DNA from: Mesocentrotus franciscanus
Taxonomy: Eukaryota > Echinodermata > Echinoidea > Camarodonta > Strongylocentrotidae
NCBI GenBank assembly: GCA_037976565.1
Contig: CP137686.1
Location: 28,120,626 to 28,184,625, forward strand
Direction: 5' to 3'
DNA: 64,000 nt
Each line of letters opens with the position of its first letter. Within the stretch, counting starts at the first letter, position 1. Shown piece after piece: positions 1 through 11,400 of this stretch. The notes under the pieces are model-generated. The model searched no databases. It was not told the DNA's origin and saw nothing but the letters and a program-made list of their open reading frames with translations. The position numbers and the translations under genes are program-made.

Positions 1-102
1 CCCTCTTTTCATCACCCTTAAACAATACTGCCCTCTGTTCATTAATAATAAAAAACCCTTAGATTCAATAACCAGTGTGTCACTTTAAAATCCGCCTGTG
101 CG

Positions 103-330
103 CGCCCATGTGCACGGCCGTATGACACAACGTATGTATTATATGCATGTAGAGCTGTTAACTGAAGTTAGAAACCCAAAATAATAAAACACACTAAAGT
201 ATAGGATAACCGAACTCGCCCATGTGCACGGCCGTATGACACAACGTATGTATTATATGCATGTAGAGCTGTTAACTGAAGTTAGAAACCCAAAATAATA
301 AAACACACTAAAGTATAGGATAACCGAACT
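103..330 (+). repeat. Exact tandem duplication, two 114-bp units
   Basis: Bases 103-216 and 217-330 are identical by eye, both running from cgcccatgtgcacggcc to ataaccgaact. The unit contains no ORF. Perfect identity means a very recent duplication or an assembly artefact. Confidence 0.9.
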
Positions 331-688
331 TTCAACTTTGTTTGGGTGACATTTCCGAGCATCCGAATGCTTCCGAAGACGTTGCTTCCAAGACCTATGA
401 TGCCGAAGATGACGTTCTGTGTGACGTCACAGGTCTACTAAATAAAATAATAAAATTCACTTTTTGGCTCAGATATATACTGTTTCGTATGTTTTTCAGC
501 GTTTTAACCCTCTTGAAACCATTCTAAGGCGTTCCATGCGATACAATGTCAAAATGTTGGCTACAACATACATATCTGGGGCATTTTAGGTCATTACCTG
601 GTATTTTACTACGAAAGTAATTAAGAGTGTTCCGTTAAAGCCCTAGTCGTGTGGTGCGCCACCTACCGGTGGTTCCGGGAACATTGCG
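331..688. other. No recognised gene; CRE-like palindrome only
   Basis: A 61-codon open frame (342-527) has no recognisable motif and is probably chance. A TGACGTCA palindrome lies near 420-430. Nothing else supported. Confidence 0.4.
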
Positions 689-823
689 TCCAGGGAGATC
701 GCAGTGCACTCTCCCTGGATTTTCCTTCTCCAATGCGTCTATTGGTCATTAGTTGCTGGATACTCCCAGGATAATCCAGGGAGGTTGGCAATCGTATTCT
801 CCGTGTACACAAGGCTGCTCCCG
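689..823 (+). repeat. Dispersed repeat family with CCAGGGAG inverted motifs, copy 1
   Basis: This stretch recurs almost unchanged, inverted, at 34629-34762. It contains four CCAGGGAG/CTCCCTGG words arranged as inverted pairs, giving small stem-loops. Few differences are visible, so the family was recently active. Confidence 0.85.
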
Positions 824-2690
824 CGTAGGTATACGCGCGCATGCATTGCCCACGTTGCATGCATGCCATCAAGACCTGCGAAATTCCGGAATTCCGGCTA
901 GCGAAAGCCCCAGGAAACCTGCATGCAGGGCTTAATAGGGAGGTCGCTCTATAGCTCACAGTGAGAGCAACGGAGATTGTGAGGCCTGACCCGGCTGAGC
1001 CCGGCGCGGCTGCTGCATGTAAACGAACTGTGGTAGATCCACTCACGGTACCTGCGAGAAGCAGTGCAGTATAGACGACAATATCTCAGCCTTACACAGG
1101 ATATAACGTGAGTTTCTTTAAAATCTGTTTGATCTAATTCTATGTCTGGAATGTAGAAAAATCACTGTCTACATGCAGTAGATCTACAGCCTAATTTAAT
1201 GTTAATTGATGATAGATCTACTCGCTGTCACTGTATGTAATCATGTTTGTTATTGTTAATTTGTAATGGGAGCTGAGAAAGGGGCGCCGGGGTGGTGGCA
1301 CCCGCTATAGGACCAGGCATAAACAGAAATAGCCATCTGGTATGGGAATTCTTTAATAAAACTGACTCCTTTTCCGTACACAGACGGTACTGTTTGTAGC
1401 TACACACAACTGGGGGGATGTGGATAATGGCTGACTTTTGTCACAATCCGACACATAAAGTTTTGTCTCCGCGCCCCAGTCTTTCTGGTCTTGGTTTGAT
1501 TTAGAAAACAATGATTAAGACTCTAAATTTGAAAGCAAATAGGTCGAGATCTAATTTTCATTAAAAGGGTCTATATAGACTACTATAAAAATTATCGGCA
1601 CTATAATGATGTACTTTCGCACCGGCTTGCTTCATTCCATCACATGCAAATTGTGTGTACAGTATAAGGAGTGGGAATGAGAAACGAATACATGCATGTG
1701 CATGATGGAATGAAGCACACGGTTGCACATGCACCTATATGGTGGGGCAAAACTTGGCAATAGTTCATTAGCGTCAATCCAAGGGGACATGTCCCACCCC
1801 CGATTTTTCAATCCGGGGGACATCATATTAAATGTCCCCCATGTTTTGTCAGAAAGAACGGGCACCACCAGGAACTACTAAAGAAAACGTTAAAAATGTG
1901 TTCTCCTTACCCCGCTGATTTGCCCCTGAATATTTGTTCACGAATTGCCCCCATGCTCAAGCTCGGATTGACGCCCTTGATTAGCGCCAACAATCGATAT
2001 TAGAGACTGAAGTGTGAAGCTTTGCCTTTTTCTAATATAAGTTTAGGTCAATTAGACCAGCACCAGGCAGAACCAGGGGACATAGACATATTCAAGCTAC
2101 ATTTTAGTTAAACACTTACACTGAACTCCTTTCCTTTACCTGGGGTGGTGTTATGCTGCACAATTAAGGCATTCTCATGACATAAGCCACTTTACTGCTC
2201 ATTCATTTTGTATGTACATTTGCAGGTGTACTTGTTCATTGCATGTCTGGCTAAGCCAATGTGACCCTCTCCATGCCAATGGCATTCAAAGATTTATAAA
2301 ACACTGTATGTGAACTTCTTTGAATTACTGTTTGAAATCAACTGTCCAGGTATTTATGATTTTTGTATTAAAGTATTCAGGAGCCAGGTGCATGCACACT
2401 TAATTCTGTATTTTATGTAGTGTGTTATTTATTAAGTAAAATTTATTATTATTATTAAGTAGGCCTATTAGCGTCACCTGTGCCTGAAAGGAAGCGAACT
2501 GAATCACTGTAACCCTTGCTCTTGGGCCTCTCCTCCCAGTGTAACTGATTGGGGGTGTGCAGGTGGACCACTACACCGGGGTTTTCCCCTACTCTTATAC
2601 AAATAGTACAGTGGGTTCTTACCATGCAAAGGTTGTGACCCCCACTCAGTGTTATTTAGGGTGCAGCGTATGCATGTTCCCTCCCTTTGA
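824..2690. other. Non-coding stretch, no gene recognised
   Basis: Open frames here are short and unsupported. A near-palindrome GGGGGACAT...ATGTCCCCC lies at about 1814-1839, next to another gtccc/gggac-rich segment. Otherwise ordinary AT-rich sequence. Confidence 0.4.
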
Positions 2691-2694
2691 AAGC

Positions 2695-2845
2695 ACCCCT
2701 AAGTCCGGTGTGTAAAGTCAATACGGGCCGATATGTTGTGTATTACGAGCCAGACTTTGTTGCATGAAAAGTACCCCTTTACCGTAGATTTTGGGAACAT
2801 GAATGCGGTCCCTCCGTTCCCGGAGTGGGGGGCAGGGAGTGGCAC
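2695..2845 (+). repeat. Dispersed repeat, copy 1 (partner at 36370-36520)
   Basis: Words such as aagtacccctttaccg, gattttgggaac, atgcggt and ggagtgggg appear in the same order in both places. Divergence is moderate (about one base in six). No coding sense is evident. Confidence 0.7.
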
Positions 2846-2852
2846 GTTAACA

Positions 2853-2960
2853 CACAAGGCGGACTTCAGTCATCCGCCTTGTTGGAATCAAAATTACGAT
2901 CTTTGGTTTGACAGGCAGAGGATTTACCAACTGAGCCAACTCCCCTCCTCCAGTGTCAGA
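2853..2960 (-). repeat. tRNA-derived SINE-like fragment
   Basis: On the minus strand the sequence has an A-box-like TGGCTCAGTTGG, then CTGCCTGTCAAACC (tRNA-Asp-like anticodon arm) and a B-box-like TTTTGATTCCAAC about 35 bases later. A 10-bp stem (ACAAGGCGGA with its complement) follows at the 3' side. The degenerate arms argue for a retroposed tRNA relic, not a working tRNA gene. Confidence 0.55.
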
Positions 2961-4000
2961 GTGATGCAAAATGATTCTTCTGTAATTGAATTTGAGATTG
3001 GGGTTACACAAAAAAAATTGTTTCGTAAAGGTTGCTGTGCATGACCTAAAAGAGGTTGAAAATGCTGAATTAGATAACATTTCAGAGTACAGCCCGGCCC
3101 AGGATTGTACACAGGGCGCCGATCGGGGACACCCCAAATTTTTAGGGAATCGTCCTCCCAGAAAATTTAAAAAATTCCCCCAAAAAAATGTATAACAATT
3201 AAACACTGATTAAAGACTGCAACACACTTTTAGGCTCTGGAGGGCCCAAGAGAGCAGCGTTTAGACAAATACAAATGCAAAAATCTTCTCACTCGGTTGC
3301 TACGGTCCCTCGCATACTATCCTTCAAAATGTACACATGCATATTGTAGAAAATAAAAGTGCAGTTTGAAAAAAGTATATTGCTTGTTTTTATACTATGG
3401 TTTTGCTAAGGAATGTAATTTTTTGTAATACAACAAAACTTCAAAAACCTGTGAGGGTAGTAATTTCCGCCACCTTCGCCCCTCTCGTTCGCTATATGCT
3501 CCTCGTCCCTCGCATGTCGTCCCCGGTCATGAAAAGAAATCGCCACCCCTGATTGTACATGTTTATTCAGAAGTTGAAGTTATGACTCACAAATTTCAAT
3601 AAGGCATAGATCTATTTTGAAGTGGATTATTGATGCATGTGTACAGTGTATGATTTTGTTCAACCAAATCAACCATGTCATTAGATTAGGTCCTGAGTTG
3701 TTCTAGTAGTTTAAAATGACATTTATTACTTAGTTGTGAAGGGTATAGGCCAAAGTTTACACGTAGACTAAAAATTAATGCAGAATATTGATTTTGCAGT
3801 AGATTGATGTAAATTTCATCCCAATTTGAATCCAATAATAATACAAGAATCTTTAAAAATGTCTAAAATCTTAGGTCTCCCTTATTCTCATTGCACAGTA
3901 TAAACCTCGAAAGATTGGCACATCATACATGTCCCATTGTCTGTATTTGTATTATCAGGGTGCATAGAAGCATAGACATATTGACGGATGTTCTTCTGAG
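2961..4000. other. Non-coding stretch, no gene recognised
   Basis: Only short unsupported open frames. A sequence with runs of cccc/gggg near 3100-3190 may be the continuation of the repeat to its left. Confidence 0.35.
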
Positions 4001-4004
4001 AATA

Positions 4005-4330
4005 GACTACGTCTGGCTCCACTGACCGTCTTGTACAGAGACTGAAGTGCGTCATATGGCATAGTGAGGGGAGGTTACGTCTGTGCATTCCAAGTGTGAT
4101 TGGCCGTCTCATCATGCTCAGCAGCTTCACGAAAACCTGACAGGTAAGTCCTTATATTTATTTAGTTTAACATTGATTTTCATTTTTCAATATTATTTTT
4201 ATAGTGTAGGAGAACAAGATATAGGCCTAGTTCCAGTGATGTTGTTGATTTCTTAATCAAGACATAAAGCCGAGAAAAAGAAAAACTAGGGACAAACTTA
4301 TTGCCAGATTGTGGCAAAAATCGTCAGTTA
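4005..4330 (+). repeat. Dispersed repeat with conserved TCTGGCTCCACTGAC, copy 1
   Basis: The block starts tacgtctggctccactgacc, continues with cagcttcacgaaaac and gacaggtaagt, then an AT-rich part and ttattgccag. The same order is seen at 27464-27740. The donor-like gacag/gtaagt could mark an old exon captured by the repeat. Confidence 0.65.
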
Positions 4331-4611
4331 AATCCACTGTAGTTATGGCCACAAGGGAACCCATACCAGACACTTTTTATGGACCCTTGGTCAGATGGAA
4401 CTTTCAGCCTCTGTCATATCTATAGTCTCTTTGTCATGGCTCATTTCAATTACATGTGTATGGTTCCGGGGTGTGGTTAATGTCAGCTCCAGTGTCCTAC
4501 ATAGTACATGTGTATTAAACTACATACATGGCTTCTGACACAAGTGCAAGGTTATCCATAACCCTGACTAACCTTGTACTTTTTCACTGCTGTGATACCC
4601 TACAAGCCGTA

Positions 4612-4740
4612 TCAGGACAATCACCCCCTTGACAATCCCCAGAATCCCCCGAGGACAACCACCCAGAGGAAAACTACTCCCCCGGAAAATAACCCCAGTG
4701 GACAATTATACCCCCGCACCCGTGAAAAAACCCTTATACA
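4612..4740. repeat. GGACAATYACCCC-type degenerate repeat
   Basis: Repeated short phrases built on gacaat-cccc and ggaaaat-acccc. The same vocabulary makes both ends of a foldback at 21331-21572, so this is probably one end of a related element. Confidence 0.6.
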
Positions 4741-4799
4741 ATGGATGACTAGAATTTCATTTATGGAGAGACGGTGCCAGGTTTAAAATAAAATGTCAG

Positions 4800-6904
4800 A
4801 GGTAAAAATGTCAAGGTAATAATGTCAGATGTAAAAATGTGAGAGGTACAAATAAATGTAGGGAGGGAATTAGTGCCGTCATAATATCTAAGCACTTTAT
4901 CACACAAAATTTCAAGATGTAAGCTACTGGGCTAGTCTATTATATTCCCTTCTTCCATATCATAATGTATATTTTATAAATGACTGTCACTGTGGTGTAT
5001 TGTACTTAATTGTACATGTCCTGAGGATGTACAATGTGGAAAAAAATTGAAACTTATATTTTGTGATCAGGTTTTCATATATGAATTTCTAACATTTGTT
5101 TCGATTTTCTCAGTTGGTTGATGTTTTGATGTTTATTTGGTTTTGAGGAAGTAAGTACATAGAATATTAAGATTGAATGAGATAAAACAGGGAATCAGTT
5201 ATAAAGATCGCACAGAAATTCCACAAATTCAGTCATCAGACCCGGCCATCTTCATGTTCATCTCAGCAAAGACTGTTATGACAAGAAAATATTAAGAAAA
5301 AGACACAGATGCTTTTCCCCCCTCATCAATACTTTATTACAAAAGTTTAACAAACAATATCAAAGCTTCACTTGAAGAATGTCAGATACCGGTAGTAGCT
5401 AGGCCTACATGTACCGTAGTAAACGTTGAGACATATCTAGCCAGGTTTTTGTAATGTGCTTTCGACTTTTATGCAGTACGTTTCGAAAGGCAGAAATTAT
5501 TCTATTTGTTGGTTTAAACGTGAGAGAAATACAGTTTAAGTCCCTCAAATTAAAACCTTTTTTTCCTGCCAAATTCGTGGTGACTTGTACGAATATGTAC
5601 CTGCTGGAATACAGTGTATGCCAGCACATTTTATAAATCCGCACCAAATGTCGGAATATCCTTCAAACAATATTATCATGTATACAAGCAGTCTCATGAT
5701 TCTATGAAATTGTACAGTAAAACTATGTTTCTGATATGTTGCTCATGAATTTGTCAATTTCAGAGTTTGCGCATGATCTCTCACAGCAAATAAAACTGAC
5801 ATTTTCTCCTGACTTATGTCTTTACTTCTGACATTTGTACACCGAGCCGGAGAAAAGAACGTGCATGTACCCATGGATCTAAGCATGATAGACATGGTTC
5901 TGCGAAATTAACCATGAGAACATCATGTATTTTGGACAATATGTCAACTTAGACCTAGGAGGTGCAGCCCAGCCCAGTCAGGGCATCTGATTACTTTCCT
6001 TTGAAATGCCAAAACATGAATAATATTATTCAAAAGCTACATTTTTAAGAGTTCCAGTGAGAATCTACTTATTACATGTACCGGTAGGTTGTGCAAACAC
6101 GTGCATATATATGGAGTTAAACTGCATATGAACCCAAAGCTTTAGGACACTGTAGCATTAAAAACATTTTTACAGAATTTGCTCCAAAGAAGTAAGGTAC
6201 ATACATGTATATGTATATCTTATAACATAAGATTTGCTAAAGCCCCTTTTGGGAAACCTTTTTTTTGGGGGGGGGATCAGTTTTCAGGAAGGGTATATAG
6301 GGTTTATGTGTGCCTTTATGTTTTAATTGTAATAAGGTCATTGGCCCTCTTGCTCCTCTTTTTCTCCTTTTTAAAAAAAAATAATTTCTTTGGACCCTTA
6401 GGGAGGGGCGTCCGCAACTCGTTATTAAAGGTGGAAAACTGACTATGGCCATCTTTTTTTAAATTCAAACAATTGTACCAGAAAAACAAAAGATAGTCTA
6501 AATAAATCAATGGGTTTGTCTAGAACAAAAGGATATCTTAGACTTCGGACTACATGTACATGAAATCCAGCATTATGTTATAATTGTAGTAGAATATGGG
6601 CCATGTTATTTTAGGTGCTTGCATGAAAGAAAGAAATCACTAAATGTAAAAGTTTGTCTCAAAACGTCAATTTTTAGATTAGATACAAGTGTTTCTGTAA
6701 ATTTCATACTGACTCTAGATTTGTGCAGCTACATGAACATTGTAGTCCCAAAATCTGCAGCTAGATTATGTGAGATTTAATTGTTCAATTAGTTTGAATG
6801 CAGAACTGAACAAAGTCTCTCCAAAACACCTTCCTTTACCCTTTTGCCAATAACTCCCACGTACTTGTAAGTACACAAGGGGTTAAACTATGTAGCAGCA
6901 ACAG
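4800..6904. other. AT-rich non-coding stretch, no gene recognised
   Basis: Short overlapping open frames on both strands (for example 5405-5647 and 6179-6510) have no motif, no codon bias and mutually overlapping frames. The phrase atgtcag-gtaaaaatgt recurs at 4795-4850. Nothing else supported. Confidence 0.4.
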
Positions 6905-7135
6905 TTTTGAATTGTGAGTGTACAAGTTTGAAAATCATCACTAGGTTAATAGTCCTTCTCAACCAAAAATTATTTTCGAAATAGTAGTCATAAAACTTGT
7001 TTGAAAATGCTTCATTTTAATAGATGGCACATATTGCACTACAATACATCTAGGAACCTGAGAACCCTTAAACAAGCCCTTGAGCCCCAGCCACAAGAGA
7101 CTTTGTCATTTGCATACATCAGTTCATACTGATTC
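6905..7135 (+). repeat. Dispersed MITE-like repeat, copy 1 (partner at 54110-54310)
   Basis: Shared ordered words include tctcaaccaaaaat, gaaatagtagtcat, a ttgcac...catctaggaacc block and aagccctggagcc-like text. This ttgcac/catctaagaacct signature resembles a hAT-associated repeat widespread in aquatic animals; that identification is from memory and tentative. Confidence 0.65.
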
Positions 7136-7452
7136 CACATTCCAATTTTACATGTTTGAATATTTGTTTGTGGACCACCCTGAACATGTGAAAGAAAAGC
7201 CTGTTTAAAGTCTAAATTAGTCTATAACAGTATTATAAGAGAGTTGTGATGTTTTAAAAGTGGTGATGGATTCCCTTCTGCTTTCATGATAGTAATTTCA
7301 TGAAGTAATTTTGGAACTCGACTTATTTAAGTCAAATGCATCTAGAATGGTCTAGAAATCAAATTTGCCAGAAATTGTTAATATTTCTTAAGCTAGATAA
7401 ATAAGAGGACCCAAAATTCCTTTTTAAGTATATATGTTTCTATACTAGGAAA

Positions 7453-7519
7453 GTTAGGATACTCAGGGAGAAGGGATTTATAAATCCAATTATAAATCCC
7501 TTCTCCCTGAGTATCTAAC
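7453..7519. repeat. Near-perfect hairpin, 31-bp arms
   Basis: Arms 7458-7483 and 7490-7515 are perfect 26-bp complements around the 6-base loop atccaa. Outside them gttag and ctaac extend the pairing with one bulged G. No flanking target duplication was recognised. Confidence 0.9.
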
Positions 7520-8362
7520 CGAATATTAATTACCCAAGATGTAACTAACCATGGTCAGTTATCTTCCCATGGCCATGATATTTTGCAATTTCTTTCAATA
7601 TTCATACAAATAGAGCAAACTAAGGCATAATTTTTGTTATTAATTACGTGTGCAAAGTTATTCTTTGCATAATTTTTTACTTCAAATAAGCAGTTTCTCT
7701 ATTTTGATCCCATTTCCACTATGTTGCTCTACGTGATAAAGATATCCCTTCTGCAAATACGATCTCCTACACATAATAATGGGTCTTCCTTTTTGGTTTG
7801 ATATATTATGTAATATGTAGAGCCATCCCTTGGCTTTAGTCTTTTAAGGGGGCATTTGTTTTCTCCACCCCTCCTCTGTGCAAAATTAATGACTGCGATG
7901 GATTGGAACAAGCTTTATAGTGACTTTGAGACCAAATTTGTGGACCGTCCAAAACAAGGTTTGGCAAAACTTTATTTTATCTATAGTTGCCATGTCAAAT
8001 GATAATCACAGCTGGCACTAATATGATAGGATTTTACAGGGCATCTCCAAAAATATGCAACAAGATGTTGATTGGCAACAAGATGTGGATTGGCAACATC
8101 TTAAACAGCACTTAATATTCATCCATTTCGTTGGTAGTGCTGTCATAGTATCTACTGAATACTCTTTATGAATAGCACAAGGATCTAAAATGCAAAGTTA
8201 GGATTGTTTTTGCTAGTTGTATCATATTTTAGATGTTACAAAGAAAGCATGGTGCATGGCATCAGAGCACAAGAAGTGTATACTGTTGCTTCTGCATGTC
8301 ACAACAAACATTTTGATTGAATTAATTCTAACTCATTGTTTCGTGGAGAAATCATCACTGAT

Positions 8363-8402
8363 ACATTTCAGATTGCTATTTCATTAGCAATGTCTGAAAT
8401 GT
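8363..8402. repeat. Small hairpin
   Basis: ACATTTCAGA-TTGCTA pairs with TAGCAA-TG-TCTGAAATGT around a tttcat loop, with a 2-base bulge. Perfect pairing otherwise. Function unknown. Confidence 0.6.
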
Positions 8403-8499
8403 CATGAATATATATTTGTTGAAATACATAAGTACAGAACCAAAGAAAGTGCTCCAAGGAATTTCTGATGCAAATAATTTTGCTTACTTCTTATTTATG

Positions 8500-11400
8500 C
8501 TTTTAAACTTACATGTAAATAAAATAATGCAGGTCCAAAATTCTCTTTGGTTTAAAATATGTTAAACCATATTGCAGTGAAGTACATGTTGAGTGGAATT
8601 GTAAATGTACCATGGTAGTGGGCCTACAATGTATACTGGATAGATGTGATCTGAAGATTTTTGTATAGTATATTATTATGGAGATTCATCTAGCGGTCGT
8701 TATGAGTAGAGATCTACACGTCTTTGCAGATTCTACCTTCCCTCTCTCTCTGTCTACCATTCATCCCTCTTTTTTCTCTTTTTCCTCTTTTTCTCTCTCT
8801 CATTTGCTCCTACTGTCTCTTCCTCTTCCTGATCGGAAGAAGTTGCGGTATTGTCAGTTACATCAGTTTGTTATTTATGTATGAATGCATCTATGATGTG
8901 ACTCAGAATGAAGTTTTGTTATGTATTGTCTGCTGAAAGCTGGAATGGTGTACACTCATTCTTGTTCAACATTAAATTAACACCTTTTGGCTCTCAGCAT
9001 ACAAAATCATGTTTATGCCTATGTCATATTGTATGTAACACCAATGGGATACAAATTTCTGTATTACAAATGTATTATGAAAAATAAAACTTGAATCTTG
9101 AAACTTGTAAATGTATATATACATTGTAGACTAAGCATGCTTAATTAAATTCCTTTGCCTTTTATTTATTTTACATGTTTTTACTGATTGTATCTATTTC
9201 TATATTTTTCGTTTGTATAACCCTAACTACAGTCTTCTTTGGAGCCAAATGACAGACGTTTGCGGTGGTATACAGCTGAAATGGAATTTCCCTTCAACCA
9301 TACAACATTTCAGGGCTTATATCTCAGAAATTAGGGTTAGCTCCAAGTAGCAGTAGCAGGTACATGTAATAATGCTATGTTTTATTTTATTTACTTTTTA
9401 CATTTTCTGAAGACTCTGAAGTCCTTTCCCTGAAGATCATTCGAAGCAAAAGTATGTTCATTTAATGTTCATACGACCTGTTTTCATAAAGTTTTCCTGT
9501 GAAATATCCAAATGTCCAATTCCCCCCTCTTTTTTTGTTGCTCTTCTTGCTCCTTTATATGTGAGCTAGCCCATAGACCTACTGTACGCTGTATGTTTAG
9601 GTCTTTTTAATTGAAAATGAAAACATTGCTTTCTTCAGTCAATAATATGCAACATATGCATAATTCACATATATTGGGGATATGTTACCCAAAAATACAT
9701 AAGAACAAATTGCGATAATGAAATAAAGTGTGGAGGAGTGGATCTGAGCTAGAAAACCAAGGAAAATGCTGTCCAGGCTACGCACTTATAGCAATAGGAA
9801 AAGATTTAGGCTTCACTCAAGTCATGATGTAATTATTGTAATGAAGTGTTAAATATCGGGTCTGGTGCTTGCAGACTAATAGGGAGCTAGAGAGGGACCT
9901 TGTATACCATGGACCTATGTTGTATACCCATAGCAGAAACAGAAAGCGAATAAATTTAAGTCATGTTATGATTAATGGTGTAGGAAGCCAAATAGAAATC
10001 GAATCTCAAATGTAACTTGTCATCTTTTATCTCATAGAGCTACAATTATAATAACAGCTATGGTTGTAGTCTTATTTAAGAAATAGCATATGGAATGTCA
10101 CTAAAATTAAGTCAAAATTTGTTTACTCCATTCACAAGTTGCTAATTTGCTTTTAATACCCTATTGTACATTCCATAGAAATCATGTTCGCAATACAGCT
10201 TTGTGATGAATGCACATTTAAAAGGTGATGTGCAAGGCCATTGAAATTGCCTGTGTTTAAGTAGTTGCTATGGTGTCGTTTGGTCGATTAAGACTTTAAG
10301 CATTCATAAATTATTTTATTTTGTATAGGATTTTCCTCAAACTTTTACTGAGTTTTGTCTGTCATTTCTCGGCTATCAAGTTCATCAGTGTGTGTAGTGA
10401 ATCTTCCCTCTCTTTTAAATACACTTTTTCATTATGATTAACATTTATAGATTCTCTAATGCATGGAACTAGCCTCTTTGCAAGTAATTACTTACTTATT
10501 TTTATGATTTCAATACTTGTTTTACAAATATTGTAATGCTGACTCTAATAACACAGTACTGGAATTGTTATGTACCTACTTTACGTCCACTCGTAAACTT
10601 TATCATAGTCAGGAAGATAACCAGCTAAACAATGATCATGATTCTATTAAACTATAATTATGCACATGTAATGTAATGTTTCAATTAAATCTTATTTACA
10701 GAAAAGGAAAACAACAAGTGGCACTATTCATGTATTCCTCCCAAGTACTCATGCCAATCTTGCCTTGGCTGAACTTTCCTGAAAGACTGAGTCAATGACA
10801 AATTTAAGGTAATTGTATTTTGTTTAACTGATAAGTGTAAAAGCATCACTTTATATGTTGTTGTCATGATCTCTTGATAGATTATACATCAATGGGGTTA
10901 CAGCATAAGAAAAACTTTTCCACATTTGTAGGAGGATACCCATTAGATATATATTGAAAATAGAATATCCAATCACATTCTCCATACATGTATATGAAGA
11001 GTTATATCTAGGGATTTGATATAATGACATGTTCGATATTGATCAGTTTGTGTACTTAATTAGATGCATTAATTCACTCCTAAAATAAAGGCTTTGTAGC
11101 ATACATGAATTTGAAATAGAGATCCATCCCACTTAATTGCTTATGTGTACAGAATTCATTTGATTTGGTTTTTATTCAAGACTTTGTGTAGAACCCCAAT
11201 AGAATCCATTTCATTTGTTTGCATGATTGTATTTTACCATCCATGCTATCGTTTTTCATTATGCAGGCTTCAACACATGTGCAGCATTCCAGTCGGGAGT
11301 GAACACCGTCCATTGTAGTGTTCGGCAGGCTTTTCACTTGGAGATTGGGCTGATTTCAATCTTAATAAATATGTTGATTAGATAAAGGACTCTGCGGTCT

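Noticed and set aside
2853..2960. Functional tRNA gene
   Set aside because: The acceptor and T arms do not pair well and the B box is degenerate.
7453..7519. MicroRNA precursor
   Set aside because: Arms are almost perfectly paired and the loop is only 6 bases, unlike typical precursors; kept as a hairpin of unknown nature.
8678..8936. 68- and 70-codon frames
   Set aside because: Low-complexity CT-rich translation with overlapping frames and no motif.
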